Shown here: in pieces, positions 44,263 through 52,495 of the stretch
How the letters are laid out: each line of letters starts with the position of its first letter
How positions within the stretch are numbered: position 1 is the first letter of the stretch
Origin: Flavobacteriaceae bacterium LSUCC0859
GTDB lineage: Bacteria > Bacteroidota > Bacteroidia > Flavobacteriales > Flavobacteriaceae
DNA: 64,000 bases
Direction: 5' to 3'
NCBI GenBank assembly: GCA_022239325.1
Contig: JAKOGP010000001.1
Span: 124,001-188,000, forward strand
Notes under the pieces: model-generated
Databases searched by the model: none
Told to the model about the DNA's origin: nothing
What the model saw: the letters and a program-made list of their open reading frames with translations, nothing else
Program-made: the position numbers and the translations under genes

Positions 44263-44832
44263 ATGTTTATGAGCACTAAAACCTATGCCAACCCGCTGAA
44301 AAAGAAGAAATTAAAAACGTTTGTATGGATGGCTACATTGGCCCTCATCTTTGTTGGAACAAGTAGCTGTGAGGGACCTGAGGGGCTGCCAGGTATAGAC
44401 GGTGTAAATGTACTGGGTAAAACCATAGAGTTTCAGACCTCTTTTTTAGCGTCTAATAATTACAGTAGTTTGTATACCTTTCCCTCCGATGTTTTGGTCT
44501 ATGAATCTGACGCTGTGTTGGTATATCTTTTAGAGGAAAGTCTCCAAGGCTCTCAGGGTGTTGTAGATGTTTGGACCCCCTTACCCCAATCCTTTTTTGT
44601 GAACCAAGGTCTCTTACAATATACCTATAACCACACCTACACAGATGTGAATATCTTACTGCAAGCTAATTTTAACTTGGATAATCTCAGTAGTGCTTTT
44701 ACTCAAAATCAGGTATTTAGAGTGGTGATCATGCCTTCAGAATTTGCCCAGGACCCTAACATGCCTTTAGAGAATTTAAACGCACTCATGGAACGTTTGC
44801 ATATTAGGGAAGTGCAACGGATAAAAAACTAA
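44263..44832 (+). CDS. Lipoprotein with short collagen-like start
   Basis: A 189-residue lipoprotein: basic n-region (KKKKLK), hydrophobic stretch (FVWMATLALIFVG) and lipobox ending at Cys36 (GTSSC). The mature protein opens E-G-P-E-G-L-P-G-I-D-G, a short Gly-x-y collagen-like stretch seen in many Bacteroidota lipoproteins. The rest is beta-rich with no recognised domain. Function unknown. The ATG at 44263 follows the pattern M-F-M-S; the second Met (44269) is an alternative start. The msrB promoter lies 25 bp after the stop. Confidence 0.8.
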   Translation: MFMSTKTYANPLKKKKLKTFVWMATLALIFVGTSSCEGPEGLPGIDGVNVLGKTIEFQTSFLASNNYSSLYTFPSDVLVYESDAVLVYLLEESLQGSQGVVDVWTPLPQSFFVNQGLLQYTYNHTYTDVNILLQANFNLDNLSSAFTQNQVFRVVIMPSEFAQDPNMPLENLNALMERLHIREVQRIKN

Positions 44833-44856
44833 GTGTATCCGTTTTTATTTATTGGC

Positions 44857-44864
44857 TATCTTTG
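44857..44864 (+). promoter_or_regulatory. -7 box of msrB pair
   Basis: TATCTTTG matches TAnnTTTG and is 11 bp before the ATG at 44876. It also argues against the upstream TTG at 44852 as a start. Confidence 0.45.
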
Positions 44865-44875
44865 ACAAAAAAAAG

Positions 44876-45349
44876 ATGAAAAAATACCACTTACTATGGG
44901 TTCTGATATGTCTTTCAGGATCTTTATTTGCCCAACGAGCTACCACGCAATACGATGTGATTAAAACAGCGCAAGAATGGAAAAAATCGCTCAATGAGTT
45001 GGAGTACTATGTGCTTAGAGAGCAGGGTACTGAAAGACCATTTAGTAGCCCCTTACTCAAAATTAAAACATCGGGTACATATGTGTGTAAGGGTTGCAAA
45101 ACCCCTTTGTTTAAAAGTGAGCATAAATTTGACTCCGGCACGGGTTGGCCGTCTTTTGACAGAGAAATTAAAGGGAATGTAGGCTACGGTACAGACTACA
45201 AAGCTGGGTATGCTCGCTCTGAAGAATACTGTCTGAATTGTGGTGGTCATCTAGGGCACGTTTTTACAGACGGTCCAAAAAACACTACAGGTTTGAGGCA
45301 TTGTATTAATGGAGCTGCCCTAGAATTCATTCCAGATTCTAGTAAATAG
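44876..45349 (+). CDS. msrB: Peptide-methionine (R)-S-oxide reductase, secreted
   Basis: A 157-residue MsrB with a signal peptide (MKKYHLLWVLICLSGSLFA), so it probably repairs oxidised Met in periplasmic proteins. Zinc-binding CKGC and CLNC pairs and the GTGWPSF motif are present; the catalytic Cys is in RHCINGAALEF. Start: ATG 44876, giving the signal peptide directly; the in-frame TTG at 44852 would cross a promoter box. It is followed at 5 bp by a second msrB. Confidence 0.94.
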   Translation: MKKYHLLWVLICLSGSLFAQRATTQYDVIKTAQEWKKSLNELEYYVLREQGTERPFSSPLLKIKTSGTYVCKGCKTPLFKSEHKFDSGTGWPSFDREIKGNVGYGTDYKAGYARSEEYCLNCGGHLGHVFTDGPKNTTGLRHCINGAALEFIPDSSK

Positions 45350-45354
45350 CAGCC

Positions 45355-45768
45355 ATGAAAAAATCATTCCCAAAAGAAAAATCTGAGTCAGAATGGAAGG
45401 CGCAACTCTCCCCTGAAGCCTACAAAGTGCTCAGAGAAAACGGAACCGAATTTCCTTATTCTGGGAAATATGACACCCACTTTGAAAAAGGGAGTTACCT
45501 ATGCGCCGCTTGCAAAACCCCGCTCTTTAAAAGCCAACATAAGTATAATAGTGGCTGTGGATGGCCTGCATTTGACACAGCTATTCCAGGGGCTATTTTG
45601 TATTTAGAAGATCAGAGTCACGGCATGCGACGCGTAGAAACCCGATGTGCCCAATGCAATTCACATTTGGGCCATATTTTTGAAGATGGCCCCAAAGAGA
45701 CCACCGGAGAGCGGTATTGTATAAATTCTGTTTGCCTGGAGTTTGTAGCAGAAAAAACAGATCAATAA
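45355..45768 (+). CDS. msrB: Peptide-methionine (R)-S-oxide reductase, cytoplasmic
   Basis: A 137-residue MsrB without a signal peptide. Zinc-binding CAAC and CAQC pairs, the NSGCGWPAFD motif and the catalytic RYCINSVCLEF are present. It is a tandem paralogue of the preceding gene and reads as the cytosolic partner of the exported copy. The two genes are 5 bp apart, so are likely co-expressed. Confidence 0.94.
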   Translation: MKKSFPKEKSESEWKAQLSPEAYKVLRENGTEFPYSGKYDTHFEKGSYLCAACKTPLFKSQHKYNSGCGWPAFDTAIPGAILYLEDQSHGMRRVETRCAQCNSHLGHIFEDGPKETTGERYCINSVCLEFVAEKTDQ

Positions 45769-45794
45769 GGGGCACTGCTTTCCCTATTGTTTTG

Positions 45795-45802
45795 TAACTT
45801 TG
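45795..45802 (+). promoter_or_regulatory. -7 box of lpdA
   Basis: TAACTTTG matches TAnnTTTG and is 35 bp before the ATG at 45838. An in-frame TTG start at 45787 would lie upstream of it. Confidence 0.4.
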
Positions 45803-45837
45803 GCATGCTAAAATTTAGGTATACCAAATTCAAAATC

Positions 45838-47229
45838 ATGAGTACATTTGATGTTATTGTATTAGGAAGTGGTCCTGGAGGTTATGTGACCGCCATTAGA
45901 GCTTCACAATTAGGCTTTAAAACCGCTATAGTAGAAAAAGAAAATCTAGGCGGTGTATGCCTAAACTGGGGGTGTATTCCCACAAAGGCCCTCATAAAAT
46001 CTGCCCAGGTATTTGAATATTTAAATCACGCCTCAGACTATGGTCTAAAAGCCACTGGAGTAGATAAAGATTTTGACGCGGTTGTAAAAAGAAGTAGAAA
46101 TGTAGCCGGAACTATGAGTAAAGGCGTTCAATTTCTAATGAAAAAAAACAAAATAGAGGTTATCAATGGCTTTGGAAAAGTAAAGCCAGGAAAAAAAGTA
46201 GCAGTAACAGACGCTAGCGGAAAAGAAACGGAATACTCTGCCAATCACATTATTATTGCCACCGGCGCTCGTTCCAGAGAACTTCCTGCCCTACCCCAAG
46301 ATGGAAAAAAAATTATAGGGTACAGACAGGCCATGACCCTTGACAAACAACCCAAGAAAATGGTAGTTGTTGGTTCTGGAGCCATTGGTATTGAGTTTGC
46401 TTATTTCTACAACGCCATGGGAACTGAAGTTACTGTGGTAGAATACCTACCAAATATTGTTCCTGTTGAAGACAAAGATATATCCGTTCAATTAGAGAAA
46501 ACATTTAAAAAAGCTGGCGTTAAAGTCATGACCTCTTCAGAGGTAACTCATGTAGACACGTCCGGAAAAGGTGTTAAGGTAACGGTAAAAACAGCTAAAG
46601 GAGAAGAAATTATAGAAGCAGACCTAGTCCTTTCTGCCGTTGGAATTAAAACCAATATCGAAAACATTGGACTAGAAGAAGTGGGAATTGCCACAGACAG
46701 AGACAAGGTATTGGTCAATGATTTTTATCAAACTAACATTCCAGGATACTTTGCTATTGGAGACATTACACCAGGTCCAGCTCTTGCTCACGTAGCTTCT
46801 GCAGAAGGTATTTTGTGTGTAGAAAAGCTAGCCGGTTTGGACGTACATCCATTAGACTACGGGAATATTCCAGGCTGTACCTATTCCAGTCCAGAAATTG
46901 CCTCTGTGGGTCTTACAGAACAGCAAGCCAAAGACAAAGGATTAGATATTAAAGTGGGGAAATTTCCTTTCACTGCCTCAGGGAAGGCGCAAGCCTCTGG
47001 TACCCCAGACGGTTTTGTAAAAGTAATCTTTGACGCCAAATACGGAGAATGGTTGGGTTGTCATATGATTGGTGCTGGTGTAACAGATATGATAGCAGAA
47101 GCAGTAGTAGCTAGAAAACTGGAGACCACTGGCCATGAAATATTAAAAGCCATTCACCCACACCCCACCATGAGTGAAGCTGTTATGGAAGCGGTGGCAG
47201 CGGCCTATGACGAGGTTATTCATATTTAA
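45838..47229 (+). CDS. lpdA: Dihydrolipoyl dehydrogenase
   Basis: A 463-residue flavoprotein disulfide reductase, the E3 component of 2-oxo acid dehydrogenases and the L protein of the glycine cleavage system. FAD-binding GSGPGGY near the N-terminus, redox pair Cys41/Cys46 in GGVCLNWGCIPTKAL, NAD-binding VVGSGAIGIEFAYF and the C-terminal HPHPTMSEAVMEA His-Glu motif are all present. Start: ATG 45838, the usual MSTFDVIVLG; the longer frame to 45787 is not conserved. Confidence 0.97.
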   Translation: MSTFDVIVLGSGPGGYVTAIRASQLGFKTAIVEKENLGGVCLNWGCIPTKALIKSAQVFEYLNHASDYGLKATGVDKDFDAVVKRSRNVAGTMSKGVQFLMKKNKIEVINGFGKVKPGKKVAVTDASGKETEYSANHIIIATGARSRELPALPQDGKKIIGYRQAMTLDKQPKKMVVVGSGAIGIEFAYFYNAMGTEVTVVEYLPNIVPVEDKDISVQLEKTFKKAGVKVMTSSEVTHVDTSGKGVKVTVKTAKGEEIIEADLVLSAVGIKTNIENIGLEEVGIATDRDKVLVNDFYQTNIPGYFAIGDITPGPALAHVASAEGILCVEKLAGLDVHPLDYGNIPGCTYSSPEIASVGLTEQQAKDKGLDIKVGKFPFTASGKAQASGTPDGFVKVIFDAKYGEWLGCHMIGAGVTDMIAEAVVARKLETTGHEILKAIHPHPTMSEAVMEAVAAAYDEVIHI

Positions 47230-47248
47230 AACATCTATAATCGACATA

Positions 47249-47283
47249 AAAAAAATGGGGCCTTATAGGCCCCGTTTTTTTTT
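47249..47283. terminator. Bidirectional intrinsic terminator
   Basis: GGGGCCT/AGGCCCC (47257-47263/47267-47273) flanked by A on the left and nine T (47275-47283) on the right. It is 20 bp beyond the lpdA stop and just past the convergent aroQ. Confidence 0.9.
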
Positions 47284-47301
47284 ATGTGCTAGACTATCAT
47301 A

Positions 47302-47718
47302 CTACTTAAGAAAGCTCTGAACCCCCAATCTATAGGAATCCATTCCAAAACCAATAATAATGCCTTTGGCTACTGGAGCAAGGTATGAATTGTGTCTAAA
47401 ACTTTCCCTAGAGTGGGTATTAGAAATATGCACTTCTATCACTGGCGTAGAGATGGCTTTAACAGCGTCTGCAATGCCAATAGATGTGTGGGTGTAGGCT
47501 CCTGCGTTCATTACAATTCCGTCTGAACTAAATCCAATCTCGTGGAGCTTATTGATGAGTTCTCCCTCTACGTTAGACTGAAAATAACTAAATTCAACCT
47601 CTGGGAAATTACTTTTCAGCTCCTCGAGATAAATTTCAAAGCTGCTTTTGCCGTAAACAGAAGGTTCCCTCGTTCCCAGAAGATTTAGATTAGGACCGTT
47701 TATAATACATATTTTCAT
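47302..47718 (-). CDS. aroQ: 3-dehydroquinate dehydratase, type II
   Basis: A 138-residue enzyme of the shikimate pathway. The type II signature INGPNLNLLGTREPSVYG opens the protein; NAGAYTHTSIGIADA, EVHISNTHSRESFR and the later GIIIGFG are characteristic. Start: ATG 47718; only 3 bp separate it from a -7 box, so the transcript is probably leaderless. A 13-residue extension from 47757 in the ORF is upstream of the promoter and unlikely. Confidence 0.96.
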   Translation of the reverse strand: MKICIINGPNLNLLGTREPSVYGKSSFEIYLEELKSNFPEVEFSYFQSNVEGELINKLHEIGFSSDGIVMNAGAYTHTSIGIADAVKAISTPVIEVHISNTHSRESFRHNSYLAPVAKGIIIGFGMDSYRLGVQSFLK

Positions 47719-47721
47719 GCT

Positions 47722-47729
47722 CAAATATA
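47722..47729 (-). promoter_or_regulatory. -7 box of aroQ, leaderless geometry
   Basis: TATATTTG on the minus strand (CAAATATA on plus) ends 3 bp before the aroQ ATG at 47718. No clear TTG at the usual -33 distance. Confidence 0.5.
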
Positions 47730-47836
47730 TCAAAAAAAAATATCTATCTAGTGGCAATTCTGGCCTGCGGTTAAATATAACAGAGATCTACTGCAACAGG
47801 GCTTGTGGGAAATATAAATAGTGGTATTTTTAAGGG

Positions 47837-48733
47837 ATGAATTGGGAGCAAGCCATCAAATCTTATACAGATTATTTAAGAATTGAGCGGGGACTGTCTA
47901 AAAATGCCATAGACAGCTATAGGCATGACGTGCTCAAACTTTACGGATTGCTCCAAAGTCATGGGGAGCTTCCAAACCCAGTTTCTATTTCTCAAGACCA
48001 AGTTTTGGCAGCTGTGTATGAGGCCGCCAAAACCATCAATGCCAGATCACAATCCAGGTTTATATCTGGATTAAAAAGTTTTTTTAATTATCTCATTTTT
48101 GAAAAATACAGAGAAGACAATCCTGTAGATTTAGTAGAAACACCCAAGCTAGGCAGGGCACTACCCCCTACCCTTTCTACACAGGAGATAGATAAGTTGG
48201 TTGCTGCCATTGACAGAAGTAGCTTAGAAGGTCAAAGAAATGTAGCCATTATAGAAACGCTCTACGGTTGTGGTCTTAGAGTGAGTGAACTTATTGGCTT
48301 ACAATTATCTAATTTATTTTTTGAAGAAGGATTTATCAAAGTATTAGGCAAGGGAAATAAAGAACGATATGTTCCACTAAACCCACATACAGAGAAATTT
48401 CTAAAGTTGTACATAAACGAAGTTCGGCCGCTACAAAAACCAAAAGAGGAAGCTTTGGACACCGTTTTTTTAAACAGAAGGGGCAGCGGACTCACAAGGG
48501 CCATGATTTTTACCATTGTAAAACAATTGGCTGCTGCTATTCACTTACAGAAAAACATAAGCCCGCACAGCTTTAGACACTCTTTTGCCACCCATTTATT
48601 AGAAAATGGAGCAGACCTAAGGGTCATTCAACAATTATTGGGTCACGAGAGTATAACAACTACAGAAATATATATGCATTTAGACCGCAGCCATTTAGCA
48701 GAGGTCTTAGAAACCTATTTTCCAAGAAATTAA
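47837..48733 (+). CDS. xerD: Site-specific tyrosine recombinase XerD
   Basis: A 298-residue tyrosine recombinase that resolves chromosome dimers at dif with XerC. The catalytic residues are Arg148 (GCGLRVSEL), Lys172, His244 and Arg247 (HSFRHSFATHLLE), His270 (LLGHESI) and Tyr279 (TEIYMHLD). Size, the N-terminal SAM-like domain and lack of phage or integron context support XerD rather than an integrase. It is divergent from aroQ, an arrangement I associate with Flavobacteria. Confidence 0.93.
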   Translation: MNWEQAIKSYTDYLRIERGLSKNAIDSYRHDVLKLYGLLQSHGELPNPVSISQDQVLAAVYEAAKTINARSQSRFISGLKSFFNYLIFEKYREDNPVDLVETPKLGRALPPTLSTQEIDKLVAAIDRSSLEGQRNVAIIETLYGCGLRVSELIGLQLSNLFFEEGFIKVLGKGNKERYVPLNPHTEKFLKLYINEVRPLQKPKEEALDTVFLNRRGSGLTRAMIFTIVKQLAAAIHLQKNISPHSFRHSFATHLLENGADLRVIQQLLGHESITTTEIYMHLDRSHLAEVLETYFPRN

Positions 48734-48753
48734 ATACTAAAAAACAAAAGAGA

Positions 48754-50445
48754 ATGAGCACAAAAACATGGTGGAAAGAAGGAATTGTTTACCAAATCTA
48801 TCCCAGGAGCTTTCAAGACACGAGCGGTAACGGTGTGGGAGATCTAAAAGGCATACTCCACCGCCTAGATTACATAAAATCTTTAGGTGTAGACATCATA
48901 TGGCTAAACCCTGTATATGAGTCTCCCAATGACGACAACGGTTACGACATAAGCGATTATAGATCTATTATGAAAGAGTTTGGAAGTATGGAAGATTTTG
49001 ACGCTCTTCTAGCGGGTATGAAAACCCGAGGCTTAAAATTAGTAATGGACCTAGTAGTCAATCACTCTAGCGACGAGCACCCCTGGTTTAAAGCGTCCAG
49101 AAGCAGTAGAGACAATCCATACAGGGATTACTACCATTGGTGGCCAGCGGAAAAAGGAACCCCTCCAAAGCGGTGGAGTTATTTTGACGTAGACGAAAAT
49201 GCTTGGAAATACGACGCTACAACAGACGCCTATTACTTGCATTATTTTTCTGTAAAACAACCAGATTTAAAATGGGAGAACCCAAAAGTACGTCAAGAGA
49301 TTTACCAGATGATGGAATTTTGGTTTAAAAAAGGGGTAGACGGCTTTAGAATGGATGTAATCCCATTTATTTCTAAAGACACCTCCTTTCCGGAACTGCC
49401 GGAAAAATACCAAGGAGATTTTGTCTCTTATTACGCAGAGGGGCCAAAACTCCATGAATATCTTCAAGAAATGAATAAAGAAGTACTCTCCAAATACGAC
49501 GTAATGACTGTGGGAGAGGCACCTGGGGTAACCATAGAAAACGCCCTAGATTTAGTAGGAGAAGATAGGAAAGAACTCAATATGTTTTTTCATTTTGACC
49601 TGATGTCCTTAGACAGAAAGCCAGGAACAGTATTTGAGATGAACCCCGACAAATGGAAACTCACTCAATTCAAAGAAATTCACTCCAGGTGGGACCGTGC
49701 ATTTGAATCAGATGGCTGGGGTTCTATGTTTTTGAGCAATCATGATTTTCCCAGATCTGTAAGCCGTTGGGGAAATGACCATCCAGACTTCTGGCATGCG
49801 AGTGCCACCATGCTTCAGACCTTCCTATTAACCATGCGCGGTACCCCATATTTTTATTTTGGCGACGAGATTGGCATGACCAACGTGAGGTTTAATCAGA
49901 TAGAACAATACCAAGACATTAACACTATAAATAGATATGAAATAGCTAAAAACAAGGGGCAAGATCTAGAGGCATTCTTGGAGAACGAGAAAGAAGCCAG
50001 CAGGGACAACGCCAGAACTCCTATGCAATGGGACACCAGTGAAAACAGTGGCTTTTCAAAGAAAACACCCTGGATTTCACTCCATCCAAATTACAAAACA
50101 GGGATTAATGTTGCCAGTCAGGAAGTAGACGAGCATTCTGTACTCCATTATTTTAGAAAAGCCACCGCTTTAAGAAAGGCCCACCAAGGTCTTATTTATG
50201 GAGGTTATAAGCTCATAGACCCAAAAAATGAAGACATATACGCCTACACCAGAAGCTTTGAAGACAAACAATATTTGATTTTACTCAGCTTTTCTGAAAA
50301 CCTATCAACAGTAAATCTCAGTGGGCTCCATCTGACAAATCAAAAACTACTCTTAGCTAACAGCAGAGAAGTAGCAGACCCATTAACAGAAATTAGTAGC
50401 CTACACCCCTATGAGGCTCGGGTGTATGACATCTCAAAAAAATAG
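48754..50445 (+). CDS. GH13 alpha-glucosidase (oligo-1,6-glucosidase-like)
   Basis: A 563-residue alpha-amylase-family enzyme. Catalytic residues are Asp201 (GFRMDVIPF), Glu255 (TVGEAPG) and Asp331 (FLSNHDFPRS). It opens WWKEGIVYQIYPRSFQDTSG, shows NPVYESPNDDNGYDI and VMDLVVNHSSDEHPWF, and ends in a beta-sandwich. No signal peptide, so it acts in the cytoplasm on imported oligosaccharides. The exact linkage is not determined by sequence. It lies 20 bp after xerD; no transporter or regulator is nearby. Confidence 0.92.
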   Translation: MSTKTWWKEGIVYQIYPRSFQDTSGNGVGDLKGILHRLDYIKSLGVDIIWLNPVYESPNDDNGYDISDYRSIMKEFGSMEDFDALLAGMKTRGLKLVMDLVVNHSSDEHPWFKASRSSRDNPYRDYYHWWPAEKGTPPKRWSYFDVDENAWKYDATTDAYYLHYFSVKQPDLKWENPKVRQEIYQMMEFWFKKGVDGFRMDVIPFISKDTSFPELPEKYQGDFVSYYAEGPKLHEYLQEMNKEVLSKYDVMTVGEAPGVTIENALDLVGEDRKELNMFFHFDLMSLDRKPGTVFEMNPDKWKLTQFKEIHSRWDRAFESDGWGSMFLSNHDFPRSVSRWGNDHPDFWHASATMLQTFLLTMRGTPYFYFGDEIGMTNVRFNQIEQYQDINTINRYEIAKNKGQDLEAFLENEKEASRDNARTPMQWDTSENSGFSKKTPWISLHPNYKTGINVASQEVDEHSVLHYFRKATALRKAHQGLIYGGYKLIDPKNEDIYAYTRSFEDKQYLILLSFSENLSTVNLSGLHLTNQKLLLANSREVADPLTEISSLHPYEARVYDISKK

Positions 50446-50475
50446 GTATATTTAATAATAACTTAAAACCAACAC

Positions 50476-51900
50476 ATGAAAAAATCACTATTACTGAGCG
50501 CCATTTTTATGATTTCTACAGCTGCTTTTTCTCAAAAAAAGCCAGCCGATGTATTAAAGAAACTAGACCAACAAACTCTAAAGTACAGTGAAATTGCTCA
50601 AGAAATATGGCGTTTGGCAGAAATGGGTTATCAAGAAAAACAAAGCAGTGCGCTTTTACAACAAACCCTCTCAGAGGCTGGGTTTACCATTCAAACTGGG
50701 GTAGCAGATATTCCAACAGCCTTTATTGCAGAATACGGAACAGAAGGACCTGTTATTGCCATTTTAGGGGAGTACGATGCCCTACCAGGTTTATCACAAA
50801 AGGCCATCCCATCTAAAGAATCTGCTGGAGCTAAGGCGGGACACGCTTGTGGGCATCATCTTTTTGGTACAGCCTCTACTGCAGCTGCCATTGCTGTTAA
50901 AGAATGGTTGGTAGTAAATAATAAAGAAGGGCGTATTAGATTTTATGGAACACCTGCAGAAGAAGGTGGTTCAGGAAAGGTATATATGGTTAGGGCAGGA
51001 CTATTCAATGATGTAGACATTGCCTTACATTGGCATCCTGGAGCTAAAAATTCTGCCTCTGCCGGTGCAGCTTTAGCTAATAAGTCTGCTAAATTTAGAT
51101 TTTACGGGGTCTCTGCTCACGCAGCTGCAGCTCCACAAATGGGTAGGTCTGCTTTAGATGGTGTAGAGGCCATGAACCATATGGTTAATATGATGCGTGA
51201 GCATGTACTTGAAGACGCCAGAATTCATTATGTGATTACCGATGGTGGTAAAGCGCCTAATGTAGTCCCTGATTTTGCAGAGGTATATTATTATGCCAGA
51301 CACAACAAAAGAGATGTAGTGATGGACATTTTTGATAGAATAGAAGCTGCTGCACAAGGTGCTGCATTGGGAACTGGAACAAGAATGGACTATGAGATCA
51401 TTGGAGGGACTCATGAATTACTTCCCAATTTAACCCTACAGAAAATGGTTCATGAAAAATTATCTCAGGTGGGTGGGGTAAATTACAATGAAAAAGAATT
51501 GGCATTTGCCAATGAGATTGCTAAAACTTTAGGACAAGAAAAAGCAGATGTATCTGTAGCACAGGAGATTGCTCCTTACAAAAGCACAGCCAAAGCTGGG
51601 GGGTCAACAGATGTAGGAGATGTGTCATTTGCAGTACCAACCGTTGGTTTTGGAACAGCTACATGGGTTCCTGGAACCGCAGCACACTCCTGGCAAGCAG
51701 TAGCTGCCGGAGGAACTGGAATTGGTAACAAAGGCATGATGGTTGCTGCAAAAACATTGAGCCTAAGTGCCATAGAACTTTTTAGTAATCCAAAGCTCAT
51801 TATGGCAGCAAAAAAGGAGCATCAAGAAAAAACAGGTGCCAATTTTAAATACATCCCACTTATTGGGGACAGGGCACCAGCCTTAGATTACAGAAACTAA
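50476..51900 (+). CDS. Secreted M20-family amidohydrolase (AbgB-like)
   Basis: A 474-residue zinc amidohydrolase with a signal peptide (about 1-18, ending FSQ). Metal-binding motifs are GHACGHH (His123, Cys125, His127, His128), PAEEGG (Glu162/Glu163) and HWHP (His185, His187), then a dimerisation insert and a second metal patch. The layout resembles p-aminobenzoyl-glutamate hydrolase AbgB and related aminoacylases. The substrate is inferred only. It starts 30 bp after the glucosidase gene; terminator follows. Confidence 0.88.
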   Translation: MKKSLLLSAIFMISTAAFSQKKPADVLKKLDQQTLKYSEIAQEIWRLAEMGYQEKQSSALLQQTLSEAGFTIQTGVADIPTAFIAEYGTEGPVIAILGEYDALPGLSQKAIPSKESAGAKAGHACGHHLFGTASTAAAIAVKEWLVVNNKEGRIRFYGTPAEEGGSGKVYMVRAGLFNDVDIALHWHPGAKNSASAGAALANKSAKFRFYGVSAHAAAAPQMGRSALDGVEAMNHMVNMMREHVLEDARIHYVITDGGKAPNVVPDFAEVYYYARHNKRDVVMDIFDRIEAAAQGAALGTGTRMDYEIIGGTHELLPNLTLQKMVHEKLSQVGGVNYNEKELAFANEIAKTLGQEKADVSVAQEIAPYKSTAKAGGSTDVGDVSFAVPTVGFGTATWVPGTAAHSWQAVAAGGTGIGNKGMMVAAKTLSLSAIELFSNPKLIMAAKKEHQEKTGANFKYIPLIGDRAPALDYRN

Positions 51901-51916
51901 TCCTCCCAAAAAAATG

Positions 51917-51946
51917 AGCCCAAAATCTGAGTTTTGGGCTTTATTT
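51917..51946 (+). terminator. Intrinsic terminator of the M20 gene
   Basis: AGCCCAAAA/TTTTGGGCT (51917-51925/51932-51940) around TCTGAG, followed by a modest T-rich tract, 16 bp beyond the stop. Confidence 0.75.
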
Positions 51947-51955
51947 TGTAACAAA
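51947..51955 (+). promoter_or_regulatory. TGTAACAAA motif before the second ECF gene
   Basis: TGTAACAAA here, followed by T, is identical over 10 bases to the motif before the first ECF sigma gene at 39750, and stands at a similar distance from the start (38 versus 41 bp). The -10 side is not clearly conserved. Confidence 0.35.
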
Positions 51956-51987
51956 TGAAGCCGGTGGACTACCAATAGCTAATCATA

Positions 51988-51995
51988 TATTTTTG
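51988..51995 (+). promoter_or_regulatory. -7 box overlapping the annotated TTG start
   Basis: TATTTTTG matches TAnnTTTG. The TTG at 51993-51995 is also the first start codon of the sigma gene frame, so one reading excludes the other. Confidence 0.35.
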
Positions 51996-52490
51996 GAAAA
52001 AAAGCTTGAGCATATTTTTTTGACAGAATTTGAACAGCACCAGAACATTGTGCACAAAATCTGTAGTTTGTATACCCATGATAGAGCGTCTCACCACGAT
52101 CTGTTTCAAGAGGTGAGTATTCAATTGTGGAAAGCTTTTCCAAAATTTAGAGGAGATTCCAAATTCAGTACTTGGATGTATAGGGTAGCTTTAAATACTG
52201 CCATTACGCAATACAGAAAAAATAAAAAAAGAACAGACACATATGACATTGAAAATGTGCTCTTTAAGACCCAAGCCTATGAGGCTTACGACCCTAATGA
52301 GGAACAACAACTCAGTCTCATGTATGCTGCCATTAAGGAATTGAATGACATAGACAAAGCACTTATTTTCCTTTACTTAGAAGACAAGAATTACGAAGAA
52401 ATTTCAATGACTTTAGGTATTTCAGAGGTAAATGCCCGAGTAAAGATGAATAGAATTAAGAAAAAGTTAAAAAAAATTATACATCCTTAG
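51993..52490 (+). CDS. ECF-type sigma factor
   Basis: A 165-residue sigma factor with region 2 (TEFEQHQNIVHKICSLY, DLFQEVSIQLWKAFPKFRG, STWMYRVALNTAITQYRK) and region 4 (ELNDIDKALIFLYLEDKNYE, LGISEVNARVKMNRIKKKLK). No ATG precedes region 2. TTG 51993 is the first start, but it falls in a -7 box; TTG 52020 (then T-E-F-E-Q-H) is the alternative and would remove nine residues. It stands 5 bp before a membrane protein that is likely its anti-sigma partner. Confidence 0.9.
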   Translation: MEKKLEHIFLTEFEQHQNIVHKICSLYTHDRASHHDLFQEVSIQLWKAFPKFRGDSKFSTWMYRVALNTAITQYRKNKKRTDTYDIENVLFKTQAYEAYDPNEEQQLSLMYAAIKELNDIDKALIFLYLEDKNYEEISMTLGISEVNARVKMNRIKKKLKKIIHP

Positions 52491-52495
52491 CAGAT

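Noticed and set aside
47837-48733. Phage or integron integrase
   Set aside because: Size, catalytic layout and the chromosomal aroQ neighbourhood fit XerD; no attachment-site repeats or phage genes flank it.
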